Below, piece by piece: positions 51,216 through 59,206 of a stretch of DNA of 64,000 bases (positions are counted from its first letter, which is position 1; each line of letters begins with the position of its first letter). This DNA comes from CAYNLG01 sp964397995. Lineage in GTDB: Bacteria; Planctomycetota; Phycisphaerae; FEN-1346. The position numbers and the translations under genes are program-made. The notes beneath the pieces are model-generated. The model had not been told where the DNA came from and ran no database searches. It saw only the letters and a list, made by a program, of their open reading frames with translations. The DNA is taken from NCBI GenBank assembly GCA_964397995.1, contig CAYNLG010000004.1, positions 1-64,000 of the forward strand, written 5' to 3'.

Positions 51216-52068
51216 GTTCCTCGACGCCCTCGCCTCCGAGCCCCTCGTCCAGCGGGCCGTCCTCACGGCGCTCCTCGCCTCGGTCGCCACCGGCGTCGTC
51301 GGCAGCTACATCGTGACGCGGCGGATCACGTACCTGGCCGGCGGCATCGCCCACTGCGTCCTCGGGGGCATCGGCGCCGCCGTGTACCTGCGCGAGGTCC
51401 ACGGCTGGACGTGGCTCAGCCCCCTGGCCGGGGCGTTGGCGGCGGCGCTGGCGGCGGCCCTGGTCATCGGCTTTGTTTCGCTCCGCTGGAAGGAACGCGA
51501 AGACACCACCATCAGCGCCCTCTGGGCCGTCGGCATGGCCGCCGGCATCCTCTTCCTCTGGCGGACCCCCGGCTACCAGGGCGACCTTATGACCTATCTC
51601 TTCGGCAACATCTCCATGGTCGGCCGCGGCGACCTCTGGCTTCTGGTGGCTCTGGACGTGGTCGTCGTAGGCGCCAGCCTCGCCTTCTACCGGCCGCTGC
51701 TGGCGGTCTGCTTCGACGAGGAGTTCGCCCGGACGCGGGGCCTGGCGGTCGACGCCTACTACCTGCTGCTGATGGCCCTGACGGCCTTGACGGTGGTCCT
51801 GCTCGTCACGGTCGTCGGCATCGTCATGGTCATCGCCCTCCTGACGTTACCCGTGGCGACGGCCGGCCGGTTTACGGGCCGCCTGTGGCAGATGATGGCC
51901 TTGGCCACCGCCCTGAGCGCCCTCTACGCCCTGGCCGGCCTGGGCGTGAGCTACGGACCCGAACTCCCGCCCGGCGCGACCATCATCCTCATCGCCGGGC
52001 TCGGCTACCTGCTGGCCCTCATGGGCGGGGCGATCTGGGGGCGGGTCAAGGCGGCGTCCGGGCCGTAG
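51208..52068 (+). CDS. znuB: Zinc/manganese ABC transporter permease (ZnuB-like)
   Basis: A 286-residue integral membrane protein with about eight helices, of the ABC-3 family. Recognisable stretches are VATGVVGSYIVTRRITYLAGGIAHCVLGGIGAA (helices 1-2, split by a charged turn), FGNISMVGRGDLW and LLVTVVGIVMVIALLTLPVATA. It forms the pore of the metal importer with ZnuA and ZnuC. AAGGAGG is 11 bases before the ATG at 51208. It is convergent with the sigma factor gene, 12 bases apart. No Zur gene or obvious Zur box lies in the window. Confidence 0.93.
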   Translation: MAEFLDALASEPLVQRAVLTALLASVATGVVGSYIVTRRITYLAGGIAHCVLGGIGAAVYLREVHGWTWLSPLAGALAAALAAALVIGFVSLRWKEREDTTISALWAVGMAAGILFLWRTPGYQGDLMTYLFGNISMVGRGDLWLLVALDVVVVGASLAFYRPLLAVCFDEEFARTRGLAVDAYYLLLMALTALTVVLLVTVVGIVMVIALLTLPVATAGRFTGRLWQMMALATALSALYALAGLGVSYGPELPPGATIILIAGLGYLLALMGGAIWGRVKAASGP

Positions 52069-52080
52069 GCGGGCCGCCGG

Positions 52081-53769
52081 CTAGTCGAGGACCTCGGCCA
52101 CTTCCTTTTCGTCGAGCATCTTGCGGAGCTTGCCGAGGGCGCGGCTCTCGATCTGGCGGATGCGTTCCTTCGTCACGCCGAAGTGCCGGCCCACCTGCTC
52201 CAGGGTCTGCTGCTTGGTCTCGTCGCCGAGGCCGAACCGGCGCGTCACGATCTCGCGCTCCCGCGGCCCGAGCTGGTCCAGCACCCGCCCGATCGACTGC
52301 TTCACCGTCACGTCCGGCTCGCGGTACGGCTCTTCGCCCTCGAACCGCAGATCGCGGCTCATCTCGAGCAGTTCGTCGCGGCCGGTCTGGTAGCGTTCGC
52401 GGCGGCGGCCGGCCTTCGGGACCGTCCGCGCGAAGTTCTTCATGATGGCCCACGACGCGTACGTCGAGAACTTGAAGCCGCGCGTGTAGTCGAACTTCTC
52501 GGCCGCCCGGATCAGGCTCATGTTCCCGTCGCTGATCAACTCGAAGAAGTCCGTCTGCGACCCGACGTGCCGCTTCGCGATGTTCACCACCAGCCGCAGG
52601 TTCGCTTGGACGATGCGGTTCTTGACGCGGGAGGCCGCGTCCATGAAACGCTCGATCTCCTCGATCCTGGCCACCTTCGGCGACCGCTGCTTCCGGAGCT
52701 TCTCCTGGAGCGTGGCGGCCTTGAACTTCAGGTAGTTGTACCGCCGGAACAGGTCGCGTTCCTGGTCGCGCGACAAGAGCGGCGTCTTGTAGAGGCTCTT
52801 CAGGTAGACCGGAAGACCCTTCGGCGGGCTCGGCTGCTTCTTCGCGTCCGGCTCTTCGCCCGCCAGGCCCGTCAGGCTGTCGCCCAGGATCTTGGCGTCG
52901 GCCCCGGCCTCGTGGAACTCCGGGCTGTCCATGTACTCGATTTCTTCGCCCAGAAGCTCCCGGGCCCGCTCCTCGGTGATGATCCGGTAGATGCTGCTGC
53001 GGGTACGGCAATAGCGCTTCGCCAGCGAGTGGACGCTCACACCGCGCGTATACTCGGTGTAGATGCGGCGGCGGTCGAAGTCCTGGAGCGGCTCCGAGGC
53101 GCCCGGGAAGATCTCCCCGCCCGGGTGCGTCTGGTCGTATTCCTTGATGACCTGGCGCACCGTCTCGACGGCCCGCCCCAGCTTCCGGGCGATCCGCTTC
53201 GAGACCTCGAACAGGCAGCAGTGGCAGAACAGGCTCAGGCGCCGGGCGCGACGGATGATCTCGCGGCGCTCGTCCGGGGACAGGCGGCTGAAGTCGCCCC
53301 CGGCCTTGACCTCTTCCGGGTGCCGGGCCGCGAACCGGTCCAGGCTCGATTGCAGGAACCCGACGCGGGTCCGGCCGTCGGGCCAGACGAACCTCCGCGA
53401 CACGAGGCCCCGCTTCCGCCACCGCTGGATCGTCTTCTCGCAGACGCTGAACCGCTCGGCCGCGTCCCCGATCGTCAGCACCGGCTCGCCCACCTGGTCC
53501 ACCGGCAGCTTCAGGCTGGCCGAGACCTTCTCGACGAGACGGACGAGGTCGGCCTTCAGCGTCTTGCCGGGGAGGGTCGACCCGATATCGCCGTGCGGCC
53601 GGTAGCCCGTGATTTGGTAACAGACGAACTCGTACGGGTAATCCCTCTCGGGATCGATCAAACAGACCAAGCGCTCGGCCCGATTCGTCTGCTCGAGCCG
53701 GACCTTGGCAGGGGCGTAGCTGAGCTGCTTGGCAAGGTCTGCCAGCTCTTTTTGCCGGAAGGCGGCCAT
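52081..53769 (-). CDS. Sigma-70 family RNA polymerase sigma factor with long helix-turn-helix N-terminus
   Basis: A 562-residue protein whose C-terminal 245 residues form a primary-type sigma factor: region 1.2 (about 319-346), region 2 (about 383-447, with KNRIVQANLRLVVNIAKRH and FKFSTYASWAIMKNFAR) and region 4 (about 497-551, with GVTKERIRQIESRAL). Region 3 is short; only about 50 residues separate regions 2 and 4. The first 320 residues are unusual: an excisionase/MerR-like helix-turn-helix at 96-145 (TIGDAAERFSVCEKTIQRWRKRG) and two more helix-turn-helix-like segments near 190-212 and 243-266. Such an N-terminus suggests extra DNA contacts or a signal input. A good promoter lies upstream. 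Confidence 0.92.
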   Translation of the reverse strand: MAAFRQKELADLAKQLSYAPAKVRLEQTNRAERLVCLIDPERDYPYEFVCYQITGYRPHGDIGSTLPGKTLKADLVRLVEKVSASLKLPVDQVGEPVLTIGDAAERFSVCEKTIQRWRKRGLVSRRFVWPDGRTRVGFLQSSLDRFAARHPEEVKAGGDFSRLSPDERREIIRRARRLSLFCHCCLFEVSKRIARKLGRAVETVRQVIKEYDQTHPGGEIFPGASEPLQDFDRRRIYTEYTRGVSVHSLAKRYCRTRSSIYRIITEERARELLGEEIEYMDSPEFHEAGADAKILGDSLTGLAGEEPDAKKQPSPPKGLPVYLKSLYKTPLLSRDQERDLFRRYNYLKFKAATLQEKLRKQRSPKVARIEEIERFMDAASRVKNRIVQANLRLVVNIAKRHVGSQTDFFELISDGNMSLIRAAEKFDYTRGFKFSTYASWAIMKNFARTVPKAGRRRERYQTGRDELLEMSRDLRFEGEEPYREPDVTVKQSIGRVLDQLGPREREIVTRRFGLGDETKQQTLEQVGRHFGVTKERIRQIESRALGKLRKMLDEKEVAEVLD

Positions 53770-53802
53770 GGGCGGATCCTTCCCCTGCTTCCCCGTAACT
53801 AT

Positions 53803-53831
53803 AGGATAAACGCTAAGTTAGCCCCAGTCAA
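53803..53831 (-). promoter_or_regulatory. Sigma-70 type promoter of the sigma factor gene (TTGACT-N17-TATCCT)
   Basis: On the minus strand TTGACT (plus 53826-53831) and TATCCT (plus 53803-53808) are 17 bases apart. The ATG at 53769 lies 33 bases downstream, with GGAAGGAT in the leader as ribosome binding site. Confidence 0.58.
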
Positions 53832-53849
53832 GCGGAAACCGTTTGCCTT

Positions 53850-53919
53850 ATTGCGCCCCAGGTGTCCTGGCGCAATGCACCGCCACCAAAGGGCATCTGG
53901 TAGCCTGTAGGCGCCCTTT
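53850..53919. repeat. Two inverted repeats upstream of the sigma factor promoter
   Basis: The first repeat, 53850-53876, is ATTGCG...CCAGG-TGT-CCTGG-CGCAAT: an 11-pair stem with a two-base bulge. The second, 53888-53919, pairs AAAGGGC with GCCCTTT around an 18-base loop. The first begins 19 bases upstream of the -35 box, a position suited to an operator. They could also be hairpins ending the transcript of the kinase gene (stop at 54049). The rest of 53920-54048 shows nothing recognisable. Confidence 0.5.
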
Positions 53920-54048
53920 CCGTGAACACGGGGCCCTCGGGTAGGAGAACGTCCGATAAGCGAGAAAACCGGAAGAGGATACTCGTCCGGTCCGAGCAAA
54001 CGCGCGGCGCACACCGCCCCTCAGCCTTGGACCGGCCGCCCCGCCGCC

Positions 54049-54906
54049 TTACACGCCGTCGTCGGAGTGCCGCTGAAGCACCCCGGCGGCCGTCTTCATG
54101 CTCGTCAGCCGCTTCGACGGGTTCTTCGCCAGGCACCGCATCACGAGCTTGGAGACCTCGTCGGAGACGTCCGGGTTCCGTTGCCGCAGGGGCACGGGCT
54201 TGATGTTCAGGATCTTGTTGAGCGTCTGGTGGTGCTCGGGGCTCTCGAAGGGCCAGTGCCCGGTCAGGAGTTCGTACGCCACGACACCCCAGCCGAAGAC
54301 GTCGATCCGGTGGTCCGACGGTTCGTGCCGCAGCAGTTCCGGGGCGAGAATCTCGCAGGTGCCCATGCGGCTGCGGACGATGGGGTGGTCCACCATGGGG
54401 ACGGCCAGGCCGAAGTCGATGACCTTGACCGCGTCGTCGGTCGTCACGAAAAGGTTCTTGCAGCAGAAGTCGTGGTGGATGAAGCCGCGGCTGTGGATGT
54501 GGGCCAAGCCCGCGGCCGCCTGCCGCGCCAGATGCTGCCGCTTGCCACGGAACCGCTCGCTCTCGCCGCCGCGGAGGCCGTGCAGGGTCATCCCGTCCAG
54601 GAGTTCCAGAACGAGGTACGGCCTGCCGCCCCCCAAGTCGCCGTGGTCCAGGCACCGGACGACGTTCGGGTGGTCGAAGGCCGAGGTGACCTGCCCTTCC
54701 GTGAAGTCGCGGTAGTGCGTCTCCAGGTGGTCGACGTGCTGGCGCGCCTCGGGCTTGTGGATCTTGAGGGCGACCACGCGACCGGTCTCTTCGTGCCGGG
54801 CCCGGGAGATGACGGACATGCTGCCCTCGCGGATGGTTCCGAGGACGGTGTAGCCCGGTGGATGATCGGCAGGGGTGCGGAAACGGCGCAGCAGCTTCTC
54901 GAGCAC
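54049..54906 (-). CDS. Serine/threonine protein kinase, cytoplasmic
   Basis: A 285-residue Hanks-type kinase domain with almost nothing attached. The ATP lysine is Lys48 (VALKIHKP), the catalytic loop is HHD (144-146, with Asn151) where most kinases have HRD, DFG is at 164-166 and APE at 188-190. The glycine loop reads GTIREGSMS, lacking the usual third glycine. There is no membrane helix or sensor domain, unlike PknB-type kinases. The GTG at 54906 has a perfect AAAGGAGGT five bases upstream; the longer open frame upstream is not conserved. It lies 211 bases after accD on the same strand; substrates are unknown. Confidence 0.9.
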   Translation of the reverse strand: MLEKLLRRFRTPADHPPGYTVLGTIREGSMSVISRARHEETGRVVALKIHKPEARQHVDHLETHYRDFTEGQVTSAFDHPNVVRCLDHGDLGGGRPYLVLELLDGMTLHGLRGGESERFRGKRQHLARQAAAGLAHIHSRGFIHHDFCCKNLFVTTDDAVKVIDFGLAVPMVDHPIVRSRMGTCEILAPELLRHEPSDHRIDVFGWGVVAYELLTGHWPFESPEHHQTLNKILNIKPVPLRQRNPDVSDEVSKLVMRCLAKNPSKRLTSMKTAAGVLQRHSDDGV

Positions 54907-55117
54907 GGTCCACCTCCTTTTCGACCTGCTCCAGCCGCGTGATGCCGCAAGAGAGATGAGGGGCCCGCCCGAGTGAAGCGGCCGCGGCCCGCTTCGGCAT
55001 CGGCACGACAGACATGAGCTACCCCCTAGCATACCGAGCCCGGGGGGCGTGTCAACGAAATCTTGCGGGAGGGAGGCGGCGCCGCCCCGCCTCACGGCAA
55101 CCGGGGCCCGGGGCCGC

Positions 55118-55936
55118 TTACAGGCCGCAGTAATCGATCAGGGAGGCGATCTCGGTCCGCAGGTTGCGGCGATGGACGATGCGGTCGACGAAACCGTGCT
55201 CCAGCATGAACTCGGCCGTCTGGAACCCCTCGGGCAATTCCTGCTTGATCGTCTGGTAGATGACCCGCGGGCCGGTGAAGCCGACCATGGCGCCCGGCTC
55301 GGACAGGATGACGTCGCCGAGGGAGGCGAAGCTGGCCGAGACGCCGGCGTAGGTGGGATTCGTCAGGACGCTGATGAAGAGGCCCCCCGCGTCGTCCAGG
55401 CGCGCCAGGGCCGCGCTCGTCTTCGCCATCTGAAGGACGCTGAGGACGCCTTCCTGCATGCGGGCCCCCCCCGAGGCGCTGACCACCACGAGCGGCACGC
55501 CCAGGTCGACGGCCTTCTCGGCCGCTCCCGAGATCTTCTCGCCCACGACCGAGCCCATCGAGCCCATGATGAACTCCGGGTCGAGCGCCCCGAGGACGAC
55601 GGGGCGTCCGCGGATGTAGGCGCGGCCGACGATGGCGGCGTCGTAAAGGTTCGTCTGCCGCTGGTACTCGGTCAGGCGCTGGCTGTACCGCTTGCGGTCG
55701 ACGAAGTTCAGCGGGTCCGGCGACATCAGGTTCCCGAAGTACTCCTCGAAGCTGTCCTCGTCGGTGAGCATCGCGATCCGCTGGGCCGCGCCGACCCGGA
55801 AGTGGTAGTCGCACTTCGGGCAGACGTGCAGGTTCTCCTGCACCGTCTTGTGGAAGACCATCTCCTCGCACCCGGGGCACCGCAGCCACAGCCCTTCGGG
55901 GATGTCCTTCTTCTTCGTCCGACCGTTTCGGGCCAT
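55118..55936 (-). CDS. accD: Acetyl-CoA carboxylase carboxyltransferase subunit beta
   Basis: A 272-residue subunit of the enzyme that makes malonyl-CoA for fatty acid synthesis. The N-terminal zinc ribbon is CPGCEEMVF with CPKCDYHF (about 20-42). The carboxyltransferase core has LGALDPEFIMGSMGSVVGEK, SASGGARMQEG and the oxyanion-region GVSASFASLGD. Length is normal. It is 36 bases after rpe. Its malonyl-CoA would also feed the ketosynthase operon of this window, although accA is not nearby. Confidence 0.95.
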   Translation of the reverse strand: MARNGRTKKKDIPEGLWLRCPGCEEMVFHKTVQENLHVCPKCDYHFRVGAAQRIAMLTDEDSFEEYFGNLMSPDPLNFVDRKRYSQRLTEYQRQTNLYDAAIVGRAYIRGRPVVLGALDPEFIMGSMGSVVGEKISGAAEKAVDLGVPLVVVSASGGARMQEGVLSVLQMAKTSAALARLDDAGGLFISVLTNPTYAGVSASFASLGDVILSEPGAMVGFTGPRVIYQTIKQELPEGFQTAEFMLEHGFVDRIVHRRNLRTEIASLIDYCGL

Positions 55937-55972
55937 GGTGCATGCACCCCCGTGCGGCGGCAGGTGAGCGGA

Positions 55973-56671
55973 TCAGGCGCGGCCGGCGGCTTCGGCCGCG
56001 GGCCCGCGCAGGGCCGCGATCGCCGCGGCGTAGTCATCGCCTTGCGCGCGGAAGACCGCCGTCCCGGCCACGATGACGTCGGCCCCCGCCTCGGCGGCCG
56101 GCCCGACCGTCTCCGGGTTGATCCCCCCGTCGACCTCCAGCCGCTGCTCCGGCCGCAGCCACGACCGGATCGTCCGCATCTTCGGCAGGACCCCCGGGAT
56201 GAATGGCTGCCCCCCAAAGCCCGCGTGGACGCTCATCACGAGGACCATCTCGACGTGCGGGATCGCCGGCCGCAGCACCTGGGCGTCCACGTCCGGGTTC
56301 ACCGTCACGCCCGCCTGGCACCCCAGTTCGTGGATGCGGGCAGCCATGGCGGCGGGGTCGGCGGCCACCTCGGCATGAAAAGTGATGGCGTCAGCCCCGG
56401 CCTCGGCAAAGGCCTGCAGGTACCGCTGCGGCTCGGAGATCATCAGGTGGACGTCCAGCGCCAGGTCGGTCACGGCCCGGACCTTCTCCACGACCACCGG
56501 GCCGATCGTGATGTTCGGCACGAAGTGGCCGTCCATCACGTCGACGTGGAGCAGGTCGGCGCCGGCGGCCTCGACGGCGGCAATCTCGTCGGCCAGCCGC
56601 GCGAAGTCCGACGCCAGCAGCGACGGCGCGATTGCTGGCCGCGCCAACTCACGTAGGAGCCGCGTCGTCAC
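55973..56671 (-). CDS. rpe: Ribulose-phosphate 3-epimerase
   Basis: A 232-residue TIM-barrel enzyme of the pentose phosphate pathway, interconverting ribulose 5-phosphate and xylulose 5-phosphate. The motifs IAPSLLASDFARL, LLHVDVMDGHFVPNITIGP (metal His and Asp), LDVHLMI, SVHAGFGGQPFIP and EVDGGINPETV are all intact. GTG start; GGAGGGAGGC lies just upstream. The gap to pgk is 25 bases, so the two are co-transcribed. Confidence 0.95.
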   Translation of the reverse strand: MTTRLLRELARPAIAPSLLASDFARLADEIAAVEAAGADLLHVDVMDGHFVPNITIGPVVVEKVRAVTDLALDVHLMISEPQRYLQAFAEAGADAITFHAEVAADPAAMAARIHELGCQAGVTVNPDVDAQVLRPAIPHVEMVLVMSVHAGFGGQPFIPGVLPKMRTIRSWLRPEQRLEVDGGINPETVGPAAEAGADVIVAGTAVFRAQGDDYAAAIAALRGPAAEAAGRA

Positions 56672-56696
56672 GTCGCTTCGGCCTCCCTCCGGCGGC

Positions 56697-57923
56697 TCAG
56701 GCGTCGTCGATGACTTCGAGGGTGGCGAAGGGCTTGCCCTCGAGGAACTCCAGGCTCGCCCCGCCGCCCGTCGAAATGTGCGTCATCTCGTCGGCCAGGC
56801 CGAACTTCTCCACAGCCGCCGCCGTGTCGCCCCCGCCCACCACCACGGTGCCCTGCTCGGACACTTTCGCGAGCGCCTGGCACAGGGCCTGGGTGCCCTC
56901 GGCAAAAGGCGGCATCTCGAAGACGCCCATCGGGCCGTTCCAGACGACCGTCCGGGCGTCCGCCACCGCCTCGCGGTAGACCTGGAGCGTGGTCGGGCCG
57001 ATGTCGACCCCCATCCAGCCCTCGTCGATCTCCGGCCCCTGGACCTCGGTCTCGGCGTCCGCCGAGAACTCGTCGGCCACCAGGTGGTCCTCCGGGAACA
57101 GGACCTCGACGTCCGAGGCGTCGATCTTCTCGAGCAGCCCCTTGGCCTTGGCGACCATGTCGGTGGTCGAGCCGTCCTTGTTCTCCTTCTCGCGCTCGAC
57201 CTTGCTCGAGCCCGTGCTCTGGCCGCGCGCCGCCATGAAGACGTAGGCCATGGCCCCGCCGATGACGATGCGGTCGCACTTGGTAAGCAGGTTCTCGATG
57301 ACGCCGATCTTGTCGCTGACCTTGGCCCCGCCGAGAACGGCCACGAACGGCCGGTCGGGGTCCTCGAGGGCCTCTCCGAGGAACTTCAGTTCCTTCTCCA
57401 TCAGGAAGCCGATGGCCCGCGTGCCCTCGGACATCCGCGACGGGACGCCGTAGGTCGAGGCGTGCTTGCGGTGGGCCGTGCCGAAGGCGTCGTTGACGTA
57501 GAGGTCGGCGTGGGCGGCCAGGGCCTGGGCAAAGGCGTCGTCGTTCTTCTCTTCGCCCGCCTGGAAGCGGAGGTTCTCCAGCACCAGGACCTCGCCGTCG
57601 CCGAGGGCCTCGACCTTCGCCGCCGCCGCCTCGCCGATGCAGTCCGGGGCGAAGGCGACGTCCCGGTCCAGCAACTCGCCCAGCCGCACGGCCGCCGGCT
57701 TCAGGCTCAGGCCCGGCTTCCGTTCGCCCTTGGGGCGGCCGAGGTGGCTCATCAGGATGAGGCGCGCACCGGCCCGCAGGGCGCACTTGATCGTCGGCAG
57801 GGCCATGCGGATGCGGCGATCGTCCGTAACGTTGGCGTCGTCGTCGAGGGGAACGTTGAAGTCGACGCGCATCAGGACGCGCCGGCCTTGCATCGGAAGC
57901 TGATCGACGCGCTGCTTGGCCAT
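56697..57923 (-). CDS. pgk: Phosphoglycerate kinase
   Basis: A 408-residue glycolytic enzyme that makes ATP from 1,3-bisphosphoglycerate. Substrate-binding motifs are RVDFNVPLDD, SHLGRPKG, VNDAFGTAHRKHAS and the nucleotide motifs LGGAKVSDKIGVI, WNGPMGVFE and GGGDTAAAV. GGAAGGAGG is six bases before the ATG. A short GC-rich hairpin separates it from gap. The upstream in-frame extension lacks homology. Confidence 0.96.
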   Translation of the reverse strand: MAKQRVDQLPMQGRRVLMRVDFNVPLDDDANVTDDRRIRMALPTIKCALRAGARLILMSHLGRPKGERKPGLSLKPAAVRLGELLDRDVAFAPDCIGEAAAAKVEALGDGEVLVLENLRFQAGEEKNDDAFAQALAAHADLYVNDAFGTAHRKHASTYGVPSRMSEGTRAIGFLMEKELKFLGEALEDPDRPFVAVLGGAKVSDKIGVIENLLTKCDRIVIGGAMAYVFMAARGQSTGSSKVEREKENKDGSTTDMVAKAKGLLEKIDASDVEVLFPEDHLVADEFSADAETEVQGPEIDEGWMGVDIGPTTLQVYREAVADARTVVWNGPMGVFEMPPFAEGTQALCQALAKVSEQGTVVVGGGDTAAAVEKFGLADEMTHISTGGGASLEFLEGKPFATLEVIDDA

Positions 57924-57958
57924 GGCGGGCCTCCTTCCGGGCACGGGCTCTGAAGTTC

Positions 57959-57983
57959 GGGGGCGGGCCGCCGGCCCGCCCCC
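57959..57983 (-). other. Strong GC hairpin between gap and pgk
   Basis: GGGGGCGGGCC and GGCCCGCCCCC form a perfect 11-pair stem with a three-base loop in the 79-base gap between the two genes. No T-run follows, so it is more likely an mRNA-stabilising or processing hairpin than a terminator; partial attenuation is possible. Confidence 0.5.
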
Positions 57984-58002
57984 GCGATCGGTGGCTGCAC
58001 GC

Positions 58003-59007
58003 TTACAGCGCGGCAATCTTCTCCGCGAGGTCGATCATCCGGTTCGAGAAGCCCCACTCGTTGTCGTACCAGCTCGTAACCTTGATCATCTTGTCGCCCA
58101 TGACCATGGTCTGGTTCGAGTCGAACAGGCTCGACACCGTCGTCTCGATGACGTCCGACGAGACGATCGGGTCGTCCGTGTACCCCAGGATGCCCTTCAT
58201 CGGACCCTCGGCGGCCTGCTTCATGGCGGCGTTGACGTCATCGGCCGACACGCTCTTGGCGAGCTCCGCCGTCAGGTCCACGATCGACCCCGTCACAACC
58301 GGCACCCGCAGCGCGAAGCCGTTCAGCTTCCCGTTCAGTTCCGGAATGACCTTGCCGACCGCGATGGCGGCCCCGGTGGTCGTCGGGATGATGTTGACGG
58401 CCGCGGCCCGGGCCCGGTGCGGGTCGGAGTGGATCATGTCCAGGATCCGCTGGTCGTTCGTGTAGGCGTGGACGGTGGTCATCAGGCCCTGGACGACGCC
58501 GAAGCTGTCGTGCAGCACCTTGGCGACCGGCGCCAGGCAGTTGGTGGTGCAGGAGGCGTTCGAGACGATCTTGTGCTCGGGCTTCAGGACGTCGTCGTTG
58601 ACGCCGAGAACGACGACGGCGTCGATCTCGCCCTTCGGCGGCGCGCTCAGGATAACCTTCTTCGCGCCGGCCTTCAGGTGCTTCTCGCAGGCCTCGCGGT
58701 TGCGGAAGACGCCCGTGCACTCGAAGACCACGGCCGCGCCGCGGTCGCCCCATGGCAGCGACGCCGGGTCCTTCTCGGCCGTGACGGGAATCTCGTTGCC
58801 GTCGACGATCAGCGTGCCGTCCCCGGCCTTGACGTCGCCCGGATAACGGCCGTACGTGCTGTCGTACTTCAGCAGGTAGGCCAGCATCTCGGCGTCGGCC
58901 AAGTCGTTGATGCCCACGACGTTGAACGCGTCGCCACGGTCCATGAGGACGCGGAACACGAGGCGGCCGATGCGGCCGAACCCATTGATCCCAACGTTGA
59001 CTGCCAT
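58003..59007 (-). CDS. gap: Glyceraldehyde-3-phosphate dehydrogenase
   Basis: A 334-residue glycolytic enzyme. The NAD loop is INGFGRIGR, the catalytic Cys153 lies in SNASCTTNCLAP and His180 in TTVHAYTNDQ. C-terminal SWYDNEWGFSNRM is typical. The residues after the second strand (GINDLAD) suggest an NAD-preferring enzyme. GGAAGGAGAGG precedes the ATG. It is the first gene of the gap-pgk-rpe-accD run and has a strong promoter about 100 bases upstream. Confidence 0.97.
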   Translation of the reverse strand: MAVNVGINGFGRIGRLVFRVLMDRGDAFNVVGINDLADAEMLAYLLKYDSTYGRYPGDVKAGDGTLIVDGNEIPVTAEKDPASLPWGDRGAAVVFECTGVFRNREACEKHLKAGAKKVILSAPPKGEIDAVVVLGVNDDVLKPEHKIVSNASCTTNCLAPVAKVLHDSFGVVQGLMTTVHAYTNDQRILDMIHSDPHRARAAAVNIIPTTTGAAIAVGKVIPELNGKLNGFALRVPVVTGSIVDLTAELAKSVSADDVNAAMKQAAEGPMKGILGYTDDPIVSSDVIETTVSSLFDSNQTMVMGDKMIKVTSWYDNEWGFSNRMIDLAEKIAAL

Positions 59008-59110
59008 ACGGTCCTCTCCTTCCGTTCAGGGATGTCGGCTGAGAAACGGAGGCTGCCGCCCGGTTGCGGCCGGGCGACGGAAGCCCCCTCCAAGGCCCTT
59101 CCAGACCGAC

Positions 59111-59140
59111 CTTATAGGCCCCGCCGGCGCCCTATGTCAA
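59111..59140 (-). promoter_or_regulatory. Sigma-70 type promoter of gap (TTGACA-N18-TATAAG)
   Basis: On the minus strand a perfect TTGACA (plus 59135-59140) and TATAAG (plus 59111-59116) are 18 bases apart. The leader to the gap ATG is about 95 bases. Confidence 0.66.
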
Positions 59141-59171
59141 GCCCTTTGTAAGGTCGGGGCGGACCCGCCGC

Positions 59172-59200
59172 TTGACGAAACGCCTTTCATGGGGCATAGT
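59172..59200 (+). promoter_or_regulatory. Promoter of the receiver-like gene pair (TTGACG-N17-CATAGT)
   Basis: TTGACG is at 59172-59177 and CATAGT at 59195-59200, 17 bases apart. The expected transcription start coincides with the ATG at 59207, and no ribosome binding site is present, so the mRNA is probably leaderless. Confidence 0.48.
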
Positions 59201-59206
59201 ACGTCC

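Noticed and set aside
52183..53910. A 575-residue plus-strand open frame
   Set aside because: Antisense to the sigma factor gene; the sigma regions 2 and 4 are unmistakable on the minus strand.
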